DNA from: Moritella sp. JT01
GTDB lineage: Bacteria > Pseudomonadota > Gammaproteobacteria > Enterobacterales > Moritellaceae
DNA length: 64,000 nucleotides
Direction: 5' to 3'
Assembly: GCF_001574435.1 (NCBI RefSeq)
Contig: NZ_LOCN01000001.1
Coordinates: forward strand, 76,774 to 140,773
Both the position numbers and the translations under genes were made by a program. This document shows positions 27,926 to 37,993 of the stretch, in pieces. The stretch's first letter is position 1. The number at the start of each line of letters is the position of its first letter. The notes beneath the pieces were generated by a model. That model saw only the letters and a list, made by a program, of their open reading frames with translations, was not told the origin of the DNA and made no database searches.

Positions 27926-29749
27926 ATGAATAAATCGCTTAGTGCTGCATTATTATTTCTTACATCTTTATTATCTACCCAAGTCGCTACCGCGAGCACC
28001 GCTGTTACGACCGCGTCTCTACGCTCTGCAATTGCAATGCATGGCGAGCCTAATTATGCTGAAGACTTTACCCATTTCGATTATGTTAACTTAACGGCGC
28101 CGCGCGAAGGTACGCTACGACGTGCTGCTATGGGCAGTTTTGATAACTTTAATGGTTATATCGTTAAAGGCATCTCAGGAAGTGGTACCGGATACTTATT
28201 TGATACCTTGATGCAGCAAAGCAGCGATGAAGCATTTACTTTATATGGTCTGGTAGCTGAATACATCGAAGTGCCAGAAGATCGTAGTTGGGTTCGTTTT
28301 CATTTAAATCCCAAGGCTCGATTTTCTGATGGGTCTGAGTTAACCGCAGCGGATGTGAAATTTACCTTTGATGTATTGATAGAGAAAGGTGTACCGCAAT
28401 TACGCGCGCAATACAAAGATGTCACCAGTGTTGAAGTCGAAAGTAAATCCGTTATTAAATTTAATTTAAAAGACAACAAGAATAAAGAGTTAGCCTTAAT
28501 ATTGGCAAAATTACCGGTGTTTTCTGAGAAAGACTGGCAAGGTAAAGATTTTGCGAAAGCGACATTTAATGTACCACTCGGTTCAGGGCCTTATACGATG
28601 AAGGCCTTTGATGCGGGTCGTAGTATTGAATATCTGCGTAATGATAATTATTGGGCGAAAGACTTACCGGTAAATCGAGGCCGTTATAACTTTAAACATA
28701 TTATTTTTGATTATTACAAAGATGGCAGCATTGCTTTTGAAGCCTTCAAAGCGGGCTATATTGATTTCCGAGCTGAAAATATTTCTAAACAGTGGGCGAC
28801 GGGTTATCAAGGTAATAAATTTACTTCCGGTAAAATCATTAAGGAAGAGATCCAACATCAGAATCCACAAGGCATGCAGGCATTTTGGTTTAATTTACGT
28901 AGAGACAAATTTAAAGATCCCAATGTACGTAAAGCATTGGGGTTAATGTTTGATTTTGAATGGACCAATCGAACGTTATTTTATGGTGCCTATAAGCGCT
29001 CGGATAGTTTCTTTAGTAATTCAGAACTCGCAGCAAGGGGCATCCCTAAAGGGGACGAATTAGCCCTGCTTACGCCTTTTAAAGCACAATTACCCGCAGA
29101 GCTGTTTACCCAAGTTTATACACTCGATAAAACTAAAGGTGATGGCCGAATTCGTAAGCAACAGCGCCAAGCGATTCACTTGTTGAAACAAGCGGGTTGG
29201 ACGTTAAAATCAGGCAAGATGGTGGATGCTAGCGGTAAACAATTAAGTTTGGAGTTTTTAGTTTATAGCCCGTCGTTTGAACGCGTTATTCAGCCATTTC
29301 GTAAAAATTTACAACGAATTGGTATTGCTTCTGAAATTCGTATTGTTGATGTTTCACAATATGTGAACAGATTGAATAACTTTGATTTTGATATATGCAC
29401 CCTGATACAAGGCCAAAGCCTATCGCCGGGTAATGAACAGCTAAGTATGTGGGGCAGTGAGTTTGCCAATGTACCTGGTACGCTCAATCGTATCGGCTTA
29501 CAAGATCCTGTGGTTGATGCTCTGGTGAAAAAAGTGATTAATGCCGCAGATCGTGACAGTTTGATTACTGCGACGAAAGCGCTTGATCGGGTTTTATTGT
29601 GGAAAAATTTGGTGATCCCACAATGGCACATTAGCAGTTACCGCGTAGCATATTGGCAGCAAATACAGCGACCGACACAGTTACCTAAGTATGGTTTAGC
29701 CATTGATAGTTGGTGGCAAGAAGACAAACCTAGTAATAAAGGGAACTAG
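27926..29749 (+). CDS. yejA: Periplasmic substrate-binding protein YejA of a peptide ABC importer
   Basis: 607-residue extracytoplasmic solute-binding protein (SBP_bac_5 family). A GGAGG site 9 nt before ATG 27926 fixes the start; the frame from 27893 is not preferred. The signal peptide (MNKSLSAALLFLTSLLSTQVATAS) is cleaved near residue 24. Family segments include ARFSDGSELTAADVKFTFDV, NVPLGSGPYTMKAF and DPNVRKALGLMFDFEWTNR. YejA binds oligopeptides and, in enterobacteria, microcin C. First gene of a tight four-gene operon. Confidence 0.93.
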   Translation: MNKSLSAALLFLTSLLSTQVATASTAVTTASLRSAIAMHGEPNYAEDFTHFDYVNLTAPREGTLRRAAMGSFDNFNGYIVKGISGSGTGYLFDTLMQQSSDEAFTLYGLVAEYIEVPEDRSWVRFHLNPKARFSDGSELTAADVKFTFDVLIEKGVPQLRAQYKDVTSVEVESKSVIKFNLKDNKNKELALILAKLPVFSEKDWQGKDFAKATFNVPLGSGPYTMKAFDAGRSIEYLRNDNYWAKDLPVNRGRYNFKHIIFDYYKDGSIAFEAFKAGYIDFRAENISKQWATGYQGNKFTSGKIIKEEIQHQNPQGMQAFWFNLRRDKFKDPNVRKALGLMFDFEWTNRTLFYGAYKRSDSFFSNSELAARGIPKGDELALLTPFKAQLPAELFTQVYTLDKTKGDGRIRKQQRQAIHLLKQAGWTLKSGKMVDASGKQLSLEFLVYSPSFERVIQPFRKNLQRIGIASEIRIVDVSQYVNRLNNFDFDICTLIQGQSLSPGNEQLSMWGSEFANVPGTLNRIGLQDPVVDALVKKVINAADRDSLITATKALDRVLLWKNLVIPQWHISSYRVAYWQQIQRPTQLPKYGLAIDSWWQEDKPSNKGN

Positions 29750-29753
29750 GTAA

Positions 29754-30845
29754 ATGTGGAATTATATTCTGCGTCGTTGCTTACTCATGATCCCGACGCT
29801 GTTGGGCATTATCACTCTTAATTTTATTATCATTCAAGCGGCACCAGGTGGGCCTGTTGAGCAGTCTTTAGCTAAATTACAAGGAATTGAGTCGTCAGCA
29901 ACCAGTCGCGTTGATGGTAATAGTCAGGGTGAAGTAAAAGTTAATTTAAATCATGATAGTGGTGGACAGTATCGTGGCGCACAAGGTATTGATCCTGAAT
30001 ATATAAAAGAGTTAGAGCGGCTATATGGATTTGATAAACCCTTATATGAACGTTATTGGTTGATGCTTAAAAGCTATTTACAATTTGATTTTGGCGATAG
30101 CTTTTTTCGCGATAGCTCTGTTATAGACCTGGTATTGGATAAGTTACCTGTGTCGATTTCGTTAGGGTTGTGGACCACGATCTTGGTGTATCTTATTTCG
30201 ATTCCTTTGGGGATAAAGAAAGCCATCTCACACGGCTCATCATTTGATGTGTGGAGTTCGAGTGCCGTGGTAATTGGTTTCGCGATACCTAACTTTTTGT
30301 TTGCGCTATTACTGATTGTGGTATTTGCGGGCGGCAGCTATTTTGATTGGTTCCCTTTACGTGGGCTCACTTCTGCTAACTTCGATGAATTAACGACCTT
30401 CGAGCAAATTAAAGATTATTTCTGGCATTTAACCTTACCTATTTTGGCCTCAGTGATCAGCAGTTTTGCTACCTTAACCTTGCTGACCAAAAATACATTT
30501 TTAGATGAAATTAATAAGCAATATGTGGTCACGGCGAGAGCCAAAGGATTGACCGAAAATCAGGTGTTATACGGACATGTATTTCGCAATGCCATGCTGT
30601 TAGTGATTGCGGGATTACCGGCTGCGCTTATCAGTATTTTCTTTACGGGTTCTTTGATGATTGAAATTATTTTCTCGTTAGATGGGCTTGGGTTATTGGG
30701 TTTTGAGTCGGTGATTAATCGTGATTATCCGGTGGTGTTTGGTACCTTGTATATCTTTACGCTAATGGGACTGATTATTAAATTAATCAGTGATGTTACC
30801 TATATGATCATTGACCCACGCATTAACTTTGAGGCGCAATCATAA
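29754..30845 (+). CDS. yejB: Peptide ABC transporter permease YejB
   Basis: 363-residue inner-membrane permease (BPD_transp_1), starting 4 bp after yejA. TM1 lies at the N-terminus ([20 protein letters not shown]), then a periplasmic stretch of about 120 residues and five further spans. The cytoplasmic EAA loop is [22 protein letters not shown]. The stop overlaps the yejE start by one base (TAATG), implying translational coupling. Confidence 0.94.
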   Translation: MWNYILRRCLLMIPTLLGIITLNFIIIQAAPGGPVEQSLAKLQGIESSATSRVDGNSQGEVKVNLNHDSGGQYRGAQGIDPEYIKELERLYGFDKPLYERYWLMLKSYLQFDFGDSFFRDSSVIDLVLDKLPVSISLGLWTTILVYLISIPLGIKKAISHGSSFDVWSSSAVVIGFAIPNFLFALLLIVVFAGGSYFDWFPLRGLTSANFDELTTFEQIKDYFWHLTLPILASVISSFATLTLLTKNTFLDEINKQYVVTARAKGLTENQVLYGHVFRNAMLLVIAGLPAALISIFFTGSLMIEIIFSLDGLGLLGFESVINRDYPVVFGTLYIFTLMGLIIKLISDVTYMIIDPRINFEAQS

Positions 30846-31894
30846 TGGGGTGGATCGTAACGTGGCACCGCATTAAACAAAATCCGATGAACTTAAATCG
30901 TTGGCAAACCTTTAAACATAATAAACGCGGTTATTGGTCGTTGTGGTTGTTCAGTGGGTTATTTTTATTGAGCTTATGTGCCGATATTATTGCGAATGAT
31001 AAGCCGTTATTAGTACGCTATAACGAAAGTTATTACTTACCTATTTTATATGATTATAGCGAGTTGGAATTTGGTGGTGAACTCGATATTCCCGCTGATT
31101 ATCGCGATGAATATATTCAAGATATTATTTTAGAGCAAGGGGAAATGTGGTGGCCTTTGATCCCGTTTAGCTATGATACGTTTAATTATAATTTAACAGT
31201 ACCTGCGCCGTCTGCACCGGACAGTCAAAATTTATTAGGCACAGATGATCAGAGTCGCGATGTATTAGCGCGGCTTATCTATGGCTTCCGTATCTCAGTG
31301 TTGTTTGCGATTACCCTGACCATATTTAGTACGATCATAGGTGTAGCCGTGGGCGCGACACAAGGGTACTTTGGTGGTCGTATCGATCTTTATGGCCAGC
31401 GCTTTATTGAGATCTGGTCCGGCTTACCTATGCTATTTTTGTTAATTATTTTAGCCAGTTTAGTGCAACCTAACTTTTGGTGGTTGTTAGGTATTATGCT
31501 GTTATTTAGCTGGATGGCATTGGTGGATGTGGTTCGTGCTGAATTTTTACGTGGTCGTCATCTCGAATATGTCATTGCAGCGAAAGCGTTGGGGCAATCT
31601 CACCGAGCCATTATGTTTAAACATATTCTGCCTAACGCCATGGTTGCCACGATGACTTTTATGCCGTTTATTTTTACGGGTGCATTAACCACATTAACCT
31701 CGTTAGACTTTCTTGGTTTTGGTTTAGAAGTGGGGTCACCGTCGCTAGGTGAGTTAATTAAGCAAGGTAAAAATAATTTACAAGCGCCTTGGTTGGGGAT
31801 TACTGCATTTGTGTCGATGTCGGTAATTTTGGTGTTATTAGTCTTTATTGGAGAGGCGGCGCGTGATGCGTTTGATCCTCGTAAGGGGGCGTGA
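30845..31894 (+). CDS. yejE: Peptide ABC transporter permease YejE
   Basis: 349-residue second permease of the importer. An N-terminal span (LWLFSGLFLLSLCADIIA) is followed by the extended soluble loop typical of YejE/OppC types (LLGTDDQSRDVLARLIYG) and five more spans. The EAA motif is in AAKALGQSHRAIMFKHILPN. Coupled to yejB at its start and to yejF at its end. Confidence 0.94.
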   Translation: MGWIVTWHRIKQNPMNLNRWQTFKHNKRGYWSLWLFSGLFLLSLCADIIANDKPLLVRYNESYYLPILYDYSELEFGGELDIPADYRDEYIQDIILEQGEMWWPLIPFSYDTFNYNLTVPAPSAPDSQNLLGTDDQSRDVLARLIYGFRISVLFAITLTIFSTIIGVAVGATQGYFGGRIDLYGQRFIEIWSGLPMLFLLIILASLVQPNFWWLLGIMLLFSWMALVDVVRAEFLRGRHLEYVIAAKALGQSHRAIMFKHILPNAMVATMTFMPFIFTGALTTLTSLDFLGFGLEVGSPSLGELIKQGKNNLQAPWLGITAFVSMSVILVLLVFIGEAARDAFDPRKGA

Positions 31895-33492
31895 TGAATA
31901 ACGCTGAAGCGAAACCGCTGGTACTTGAAGTTAACGACTTATCGATTAGTTTTGGTCAACTACAAGTCGTTGAGCACGTCTCGTTTAATATTGAGAAAGG
32001 TAAAACATTTGCGCTGGTGGGTGAAAGTGGTTCAGGTAAATCAGTGACTGCATTATCTATTCTGCAGTTATTACCGTTTCCTGCGGCGAACTATCCCGCG
32101 GGCAGTATTAAGTTGATGGGTAAAGAAGTGATAGGAAAAGATCGAGCCGTGATGCAATCGCTACGTGGTAATATGGCGAGTATGATCTTCCAAGAACCGA
32201 TGACCTCGCTTAATCCTCTGCATACCATTGAAAAACAGATATCAGAAATACTCTTCTTACATCAGGGACTCAATAAAAAGGCAGCCCAGTTACGTTGTCT
32301 TGAATTGCTTGATTTAGTCGCGATACCTGAACCAAAAAAACGATTAGACTCTTACCCGCATGAATTATCGGGCGGTCAACGTCAACGCGTGATGATTGCC
32401 ATGGCATTAGCGAATGAACCGGATTTATTGATTGCAGATGAGCCGACAACTGCGCTCGATGTTACTGTGCAATTACAAATTTTGGAATTGTTAAAATCAT
32501 TACAAGCTAAATTGGGAATGGCGATATTAATGATCACCCATGATCTGAATATCGTTAAACATTTGGCCGATGATGTGGCGGTGATGAAACAGGGTGAGAT
32601 TGTGGAAATGGGTGCTGTAGAGCGCATTTTTTCAGATCCTCAGCACACTTACACCAAAACCTTACTGGATGCTGAACCACAACGTGACATACGCGCGTTG
32701 CTATCCACAAGACCGTTATTACAGATAAAAAATCTCAAAGTTTGGTTCCCACTAAAAAAAGGGCTTTGGCAGCGTACTTACGATCATGTTAAAGCCATTG
32801 ACGGTGTGTCGTTGCAATTAAATGAAGGTGAAACGCTTGGTATTGTTGGCGAAAGTGGCTCTGGTAAAAGCACCTTGGTACGCGGTTTATTGAGGTTGAT
32901 TGAGAGTGAAGGCGATATTTATTTTAACGGTACTAATCTGCAAGGACTAAATTTGACTGCTATGCGCGTTTATCGTCAGTCGTTACAAATCGTCTTTCAA
33001 GACCCGTTTGGTAGTTTAAGCCCACGCATGTCGGTACGTCAGATTATCAGTGAGGGTTTAGAGGTGCAGGGCAAGCACAGTGATGCTGAAATCGAAATAG
33101 CGGTTAAGCAAGCCTTGATTGATGTTGCACTACCTGCGGATGCCTTAGTACGCTACCCACATCAATTTTCGGGTGGACAACGTCAACGTATTGCAATCGC
33201 ACGTGCTTTAGTACTCAAGCCAAAAATATTAATTTTAGATGAGCCTACATCTGCATTAGATCGGACGGTGCAAAAACAGATCTTAGATTTATTGTGTCAA
33301 TTACAGCGACAGCATCAATTAAGTTATATATTTATCACCCATGATTTAAGTGTTGTACGGGCTGTGAGTCATCGTATATTAGTGTTGAAAGCGGGTAAGG
33401 TTGTTGAAGAAGGTGAAACTGAATCTGTCTTCAATCAACCGCAACATGCCTATACGCAAGCATTATTGTCGGCTGCAATGTGTTTTAACTAA
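31894..33492 (+). CDS. yejF: Peptide ABC transporter ATPase YejF (double nucleotide-binding domain)
   Basis: 532-residue tandem ATPase energising YejABE. The ATG at 31894 overlaps the yejE stop (TGATG); a GTG one codon earlier is possible. Domain 1: Walker A GESGSGKSV, signature LSGGQRQRV, Walker B LLIADEP. Domain 2: Walker A GESGSGKST, signature FSGGQRQRI, Walker B ILILDEP. Both domains have the extra C-terminal oligopeptide-ATPase segment (YTKTLL / YTQALL). Last gene of the operon. Confidence 0.95.
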   Translation: MNNAEAKPLVLEVNDLSISFGQLQVVEHVSFNIEKGKTFALVGESGSGKSVTALSILQLLPFPAANYPAGSIKLMGKEVIGKDRAVMQSLRGNMASMIFQEPMTSLNPLHTIEKQISEILFLHQGLNKKAAQLRCLELLDLVAIPEPKKRLDSYPHELSGGQRQRVMIAMALANEPDLLIADEPTTALDVTVQLQILELLKSLQAKLGMAILMITHDLNIVKHLADDVAVMKQGEIVEMGAVERIFSDPQHTYTKTLLDAEPQRDIRALLSTRPLLQIKNLKVWFPLKKGLWQRTYDHVKAIDGVSLQLNEGETLGIVGESGSGKSTLVRGLLRLIESEGDIYFNGTNLQGLNLTAMRVYRQSLQIVFQDPFGSLSPRMSVRQIISEGLEVQGKHSDAEIEIAVKQALIDVALPADALVRYPHQFSGGQRQRIAIARALVLKPKILILDEPTSALDRTVQKQILDLLCQLQRQHQLSYIFITHDLSVVRAVSHRILVLKAGKVVEEGETESVFNQPQHAYTQALLSAAMCFN

Positions 33493-33601
33493 ACTGTCCG
33501 AGGTGTAACACTTTAGTGATAGTGACATGGTGTTCGAGTATGAAGCATGTTAGTTTCTTAAATGCTGTTTTATTCTATGTTATTTAAATAAAGGATTATA
33601 G

Positions 33602-35047
33602 ATGTCATCATTTTTAAGCCACTTTTACCAGTTTCTGCTACGCGATCAACAAACTGACGATGATAAAATTAAAAGCATGGGGGTGATCACTTTTGCTTTA
33701 GTCGGGATCATTGTTGGTGGCTATAGCGCGATCAAATGGAACAATTTAGAGGTGGCAGCGCTCGTGACGACGTCGGTTATTATGCTGTTCGGCTTCTTAG
33801 GCAGTATTAGCTTAGTTAAACTGGCGGTTAATCCTATTGTTACGGGTAACGTCATGCTGTTTGGTGGCATGATTCATTTATCCAATCTGATGTTTCAAAC
33901 TGGTGGGGCTGCTTCTCATTCAATTATGTGGGTTGCTGCGATGACGATTTTTGCTTATCTATTAATTAATGCTAAATCAGGTTTTTTCTGGTCGGTGATC
34001 ATGGTCGCCGTTTATGTGGTGATGGTGGTGATGGATTATACGGGCTATGAACTACCACAATTGGTTTTATCGGCCAAAGATGCCAAGGTTGAGCATTATT
34101 CTGCTTTGCTTTTACCACCTTTGGCTATTTGGTTCGCTAACCACTACAACAGTAAGTTACGTGACAAGGCCATTAGTAGTAATAATACGGCGCTTGAAGC
34201 GGCCGAATCAGCCTCTCATTCTGCGGAACAAAGTCGTGAAGAATTACAGCAATTATTTAATCAAGTGAGTGAGACTGTTACTCAATTGGTGCAGACATCA
34301 AATGACTTAACCTGCCATTTAACAGAAATGTCGAAATACGCAAAAGACATTGATGATGGTGTCGGAGAGCAGGTATCAGCAACTGGGCATATTAATGAAT
34401 TACTGCAAAATACAGCATTACTCGTTGGTGATGCCAGTGACATAATTCAAACGGTAAGTAATGATTCGCAACGAGTTGAAGAGCAAGCTGATAATAGTTC
34501 GGTGGCGATGACTGCCACGATTACTTCTATGTCAGATATTAAAGACAGTAATGACGCGATTGAAAAGGCAATTATGGTGATCACCGATATCGCTAATCAA
34601 ACTAATTTACTTGCGCTCAATGCGGCGATTGAAGCGGCGAGAGCGGGCGAACTCGGCCGTGGATTTGCGGTTGTGGCAGATGAAGTGCGTAATCTATCAA
34701 AACGCAGTACAGAATCAGCCAATGAAATTAAGCTGTTAATTGAAAAAAGCGCATCAGATGTAAATAATGGTTATGAAGCCGTTGAAACGAATGCTGAAAC
34801 ATTCGCTGAAATTATTGATGCGGTAACGAATATGAGTGGTCAAATTGCATGTGTAACAAGCAATGTTGTGAATACCAATGAAAATATTACGGGTGTATTG
34901 TCTGCAAGTGAAAAAGTAACATTGGTCACTAAGACGAATGAGTTGAGCGTAAAAGCAATGAATAAGAGTATTGGTGAGTTGCAGCAAGTCGGTGATGAAT
35001 TAAGCGGCATGTCGATACGACTTGTTGCTATGGTAAACAGCCATTAG
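33602..35047 (+). CDS. Methyl-accepting chemotaxis protein with multi-span membrane sensor
   Basis: 481 residues. About six membrane helices fill residues 27-180 (for example [19 protein letters not shown] and [20 protein letters not shown]), with no large periplasmic domain and no evident HAMP. A coiled-coil signalling domain follows, with the invariant tip [20 protein letters not shown] at about residues 344-363. The lack of an exposed ligand domain suggests sensing within the membrane or of energy state (inference). Stand-alone gene, 109 bp after yejF, closed by a terminator. Confidence 0.92.
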   Translation: MSSFLSHFYQFLLRDQQTDDDKIKSMGVITFALVGIIVGGYSAIKWNNLEVAALVTTSVIMLFGFLGSISLVKLAVNPIVTGNVMLFGGMIHLSNLMFQTGGAASHSIMWVAAMTIFAYLLINAKSGFFWSVIMVAVYVVMVVMDYTGYELPQLVLSAKDAKVEHYSALLLPPLAIWFANHYNSKLRDKAISSNNTALEAAESASHSAEQSREELQQLFNQVSETVTQLVQTSNDLTCHLTEMSKYAKDIDDGVGEQVSATGHINELLQNTALLVGDASDIIQTVSNDSQRVEEQADNSSVAMTATITSMSDIKDSNDAIEKAIMVITDIANQTNLLALNAAIEAARAGELGRGFAVVADEVRNLSKRSTESANEIKLLIEKSASDVNNGYEAVETNAETFAEIIDAVTNMSGQIACVTSNVVNTNENITGVLSASEKVTLVTKTNELSVKAMNKSIGELQQVGDELSGMSIRLVAMVNSH

Positions 35048-35080
35048 CGATATTCGTTATTGATATTATGTTACAAACAC

Positions 35081-35114
35081 AAAAAAGCTCACTGCTAGTA
35101 GTGAGCTTTTTTGT
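35081..35114 (+). terminator. Terminator of the chemoreceptor gene
   Basis: Stem AAAAAAGCTCACT/AGTGAGCTTTTTT with a short loop, 34 bp after the stop. Confidence 0.9.
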
Positions 35115-35464
35115 AATTCTGAATGCTGTTTTTCTAAAGCGCTAACCCTAAGTTAGAGTGAGATAACCAAGCACGCCGGCATTGAAAAGTCAAATACGAT
35201 GTATCACACCTGCTTGACCAATAAAGTGGTCGGCTGTTTCGATTTCTAATTTTAATATAGCGTATTAATCTTAATATGCAACTATTGATAATGCATTTTA
35301 AGGTGTTTATTTTTATTGATTGTTAATATAGTGACCTTGATCGTTAAGATTAGTGTAAATTGCTGTTAAATTAAACCCACTAACAAGGCGATAAGTTTAG
35401 AGTTTAAATGGATATTTTCTCTAATTTTATCATGTTTGAAATAATTGCAAGATAAGGATATCAA
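35115..35464. other. Intergenic region before the unknown exported protein
   Basis: About 350 bp, AT-rich. I see no frame, hairpin or operator that stands out. A promoter for the gene at 35465 is expected here. Confidence 0.3.
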
Positions 35465-36436
35465 ATGCAGTTACTTAAAATAATCGTGATTATGACGGCA
35501 TTATTACCAGCATTAGCGATAGCGAATAATTGTGCCATTTTAGTAAAACTTACGTCACCTTATTTACAAAATAAACCAATTTATCTGGATGAAATATTAT
35601 CACAGCCCATCGTTAATAATCAGTTATGCCTTAATAACAGTGATATTGCGAATAGCACTGAAGCCTATTATTTGGAACTCTTTTCAAGTAATGGTTTAAG
35701 CCTCGAATCTTTACTTATCTTTCCTGAATATATACAGCGAAATATGATTACAATTACCACCGCGGATTTGCTGACTAATTTTTGTCGTCAATGTAATGAC
35801 CTCCGTCATTATAGCCAGTTTGTTCATTCACCTCGGGTTAAAACTATCGCCACTGAGATGGATGCGATTGCCGCTAAACAGCCCAATATGATCATACTTG
35901 ATGTCATTAAACAGGTATTTCAACAGGCATTATTAGATCTGTATAACGAAGATATTTTTCTGGGTTTGGATGAGGTGTCTGTAGCGAAGTATCAGACTCA
36001 GAAAACGGATGCTGTTGATAAAGACAGACAGGATAAAATAGAAAATAAAGATAATAACTTACCATTACCACCCCATTTCTTACCCGTTTATGATGGCGCA
36101 GCATTACAAAATTTTGTCCCAGAAGGTTTGCATCTTAATCGTATCGAAAGTTTACCATTAGCCAGTTATAGTGTGGATGCAAGTGCTGCTTCTGTACTTG
36201 AATTCTATCAGTCCTATTATCCTGATTATGAACGTATAGGTTTTGGTAATTTTGTTCTTTTAGTGAAAGAGAAATTACCATTTGAAGGATATAGTCCTAA
36301 GTATATGGCGATACCACACATTGTTATCTCTGAAGATCCGTTAGGAAAAGGTAAAACGATTTTACAGATCACTTATCGACCTGATGATGGTGAAATTAAA
36401 GGGAGACGCGCAATAGTTTTTAAACCCGTTACGTGA
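35465..36436 (+). CDS. Exported protein of unknown function
   Basis: 323 residues with a signal peptide (MQLLKIIVIMTALLPALAIA, cut near residue 20). I do not recognise the family. After cleavage there are cysteines near the new N-terminus, at LCLNN and in FCRQC (CxxC), possibly disulfides in the periplasm. A central charged, low-complexity linker (TDAVDKDRQDKIENKDNN) separates an N-terminal region (about 20-175) from a C-terminal domain (about 205-323, with LASYSVDASAASVLEFYQSY and ILQITYRPDDGEIKG). The latter could be a small periplasmic alpha/beta domain. The last 64 bp overlap the opposing Wzz-like gene. A single gene; a surface or polysaccharide role is only suggested by the neighbour. 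Confidence 0.75.
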   Translation: MQLLKIIVIMTALLPALAIANNCAILVKLTSPYLQNKPIYLDEILSQPIVNNQLCLNNSDIANSTEAYYLELFSSNGLSLESLLIFPEYIQRNMITITTADLLTNFCRQCNDLRHYSQFVHSPRVKTIATEMDAIAAKQPNMIILDVIKQVFQQALLDLYNEDIFLGLDEVSVAKYQTQKTDAVDKDRQDKIENKDNNLPLPPHFLPVYDGAALQNFVPEGLHLNRIESLPLASYSVDASAASVLEFYQSYYPDYERIGFGNFVLLVKEKLPFEGYSPKYMAIPHIVISEDPLGKGKTILQITYRPDDGEIKGRRAIVFKPVT

Positions 36437-37812
36437 GCAATTCGACTTTCATGCCATAAGGTATCTTGCGTTATCGACAGGGTTAAGCTAATCGCCATTC
36501 CTTGTATTATCCCGAGTAATAATCCCAACAAAATATAAGTTGGTAGAGATAAATTTATCGTTTGTTCGGGAATGAAAGGCGGTGTAATTATTTTAACTGT
36601 ATTTGTTGACTCGAATTCGCTGAGGTCATAACTAATTGATACCATTTCATAGCGCGTGAGTAGATTCTGATAAAATGTATTTGTTGTCGTGAAATTACGT
36701 TGTAATTGTAGTAACTCTTGTTCAACTATCGAATACTTATGTTGATTTTTTTTGAAATATTCATGCTGTTTTTCTAATGTTTTCAATTCTAATTTTATTT
36801 TTATGATGGTGTTTCTATAGTGCTCATAATCATCGAGTTCATTCAGTAATAACGGTGTTACTTGGGTTGTTAAAGCTTGACGTGTAAGTCGTGTAATACG
36901 ATTTAACAGTAAATCTAACGCTTGTTGGTTTTTTATTTTCGATTGCAGCTCTTGCCTTTGATCTTGTAAGCGAGATATCTGTAGGTTTGTTGACTTAACT
37001 TGCGAGTGTTGTTCTGTGTAATGTGCTGATTTTTGTATTTTTAATGTTTCGAGCTGTCTCATTTTATTATCAATAAACTGAGCGGCGGGATTGGTTAGGA
37101 TTAGTTTCTTTGTTAATAGCGTTAACTTAGATTGTAGTAAGGCTAATGCTTGCTCTTTATCTTTTATACTACTTGCGATGTAAATCTGTGCCGATTCTCT
37201 GGCAGTATATAACTCAGGAATGATGTCGGCATGTTTAAATTTATAGTCAAAAAGGGATTTTTCAGCTTGTAATAATACTTCATGTTGTTGCTTGAGTTGC
37301 TCTGCAAGAAAAATTTTACTGTTTAATGCGACATCTTGGTTGGGCTTAGTTAATCGTAAAATAAATTGATTACTGACCACGTCGAGTATCACGCTTAATT
37401 GTTGCGCATCCGGCCATACCATTTCAATAGTGACTAAGTCTGTTCCCGTGAGAGATAGCGTTAATGACGCTTTTATTTGCTCAACGATTGCTTGCTGCTG
37501 TTCTGTTGAATCACTTGATTTAATTAACCCAACTTGTCTTGCTACCTCTAATAATACTGACTTACGTTTAGCGAGAATATTAATGGTTTTAAATCGGGAC
37601 TGAATATTAAGGGGCAGTGATAATTCGGCTAAGAACGGGTTTAGCAGGTTGCGCTCTTGCAGTAAAATGGTGGTATGAGAGTGATAGCTATCTGGAATAC
37701 TACGGCCAACTTGATAGCCAATCAGGGGCATCGTTAATATTGGGATCAGCACGTAAATGCGTTTACGCCAGAAAATATCACAACAGCGATATAACCATGC
37801 CCACGCACTCAT
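36373..37812 (-). CDS. Wzz/GumC-type polysaccharide chain-length protein
   Basis: 479-residue inner-membrane protein of the polysaccharide co-polymerase group. TM1 is near residues 18-36 (IYVLIPILTMPLIGYQVG), a long periplasmic coiled-coil region covers about 120-400, and TM2 is about 425-447 (LSLPTYILLGLLLGIIQGM). The segment just before TM2 is Pro-rich (KIITPPFIPEQTINL), as in Wzz proteins. There is no C-terminal tyrosine kinase domain. No glycosyltransferase, flippase or polymerase genes are adjacent, so it is an orphan. Its 3' end overlaps the converging gene by 64 bp. Confidence 0.75.
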   Translation of the reverse strand: MSAWAWLYRCCDIFWRKRIYVLIPILTMPLIGYQVGRSIPDSYHSHTTILLQERNLLNPFLAELSLPLNIQSRFKTINILAKRKSVLLEVARQVGLIKSSDSTEQQQAIVEQIKASLTLSLTGTDLVTIEMVWPDAQQLSVILDVVSNQFILRLTKPNQDVALNSKIFLAEQLKQQHEVLLQAEKSLFDYKFKHADIIPELYTARESAQIYIASSIKDKEQALALLQSKLTLLTKKLILTNPAAQFIDNKMRQLETLKIQKSAHYTEQHSQVKSTNLQISRLQDQRQELQSKIKNQQALDLLLNRITRLTRQALTTQVTPLLLNELDDYEHYRNTIIKIKLELKTLEKQHEYFKKNQHKYSIVEQELLQLQRNFTTTNTFYQNLLTRYEMVSISYDLSEFESTNTVKIITPPFIPEQTINLSLPTYILLGLLLGIIQGMAISLTLSITQDTLWHESRIAHVTGLKTIARLPLISPSSGR

Positions 37813-37906
37813 CTGTTACTGTTGCTTGCTATTAGTTGATACGGTGCGATTAATAATGTTGTAAACGGTGCCATAAGTGATTGCCATCGATAAGAACTAA
37901 AATAGT

Positions 37907-37930
37907 AACAATACCAAAGTTGGTATTGTT
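37907..37930. other. Perfect 10-bp hairpin
   Basis: AACAATACCA, loop AAGT, TGGTATTGTT, between the btuF 3' end and the start of the Wzz-like gene. It lacks a T run; it could stabilise the end of the mtnN-cbiB-btuF mRNA or bind a protein upstream of the Wzz-like gene. Confidence 0.4.
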
Positions 37931-37993
37931 AACTGTAGTTAGCTGTTTGAATTATGGCAATATTCATGCTCATCATGGAAAAATAAAATCTTT

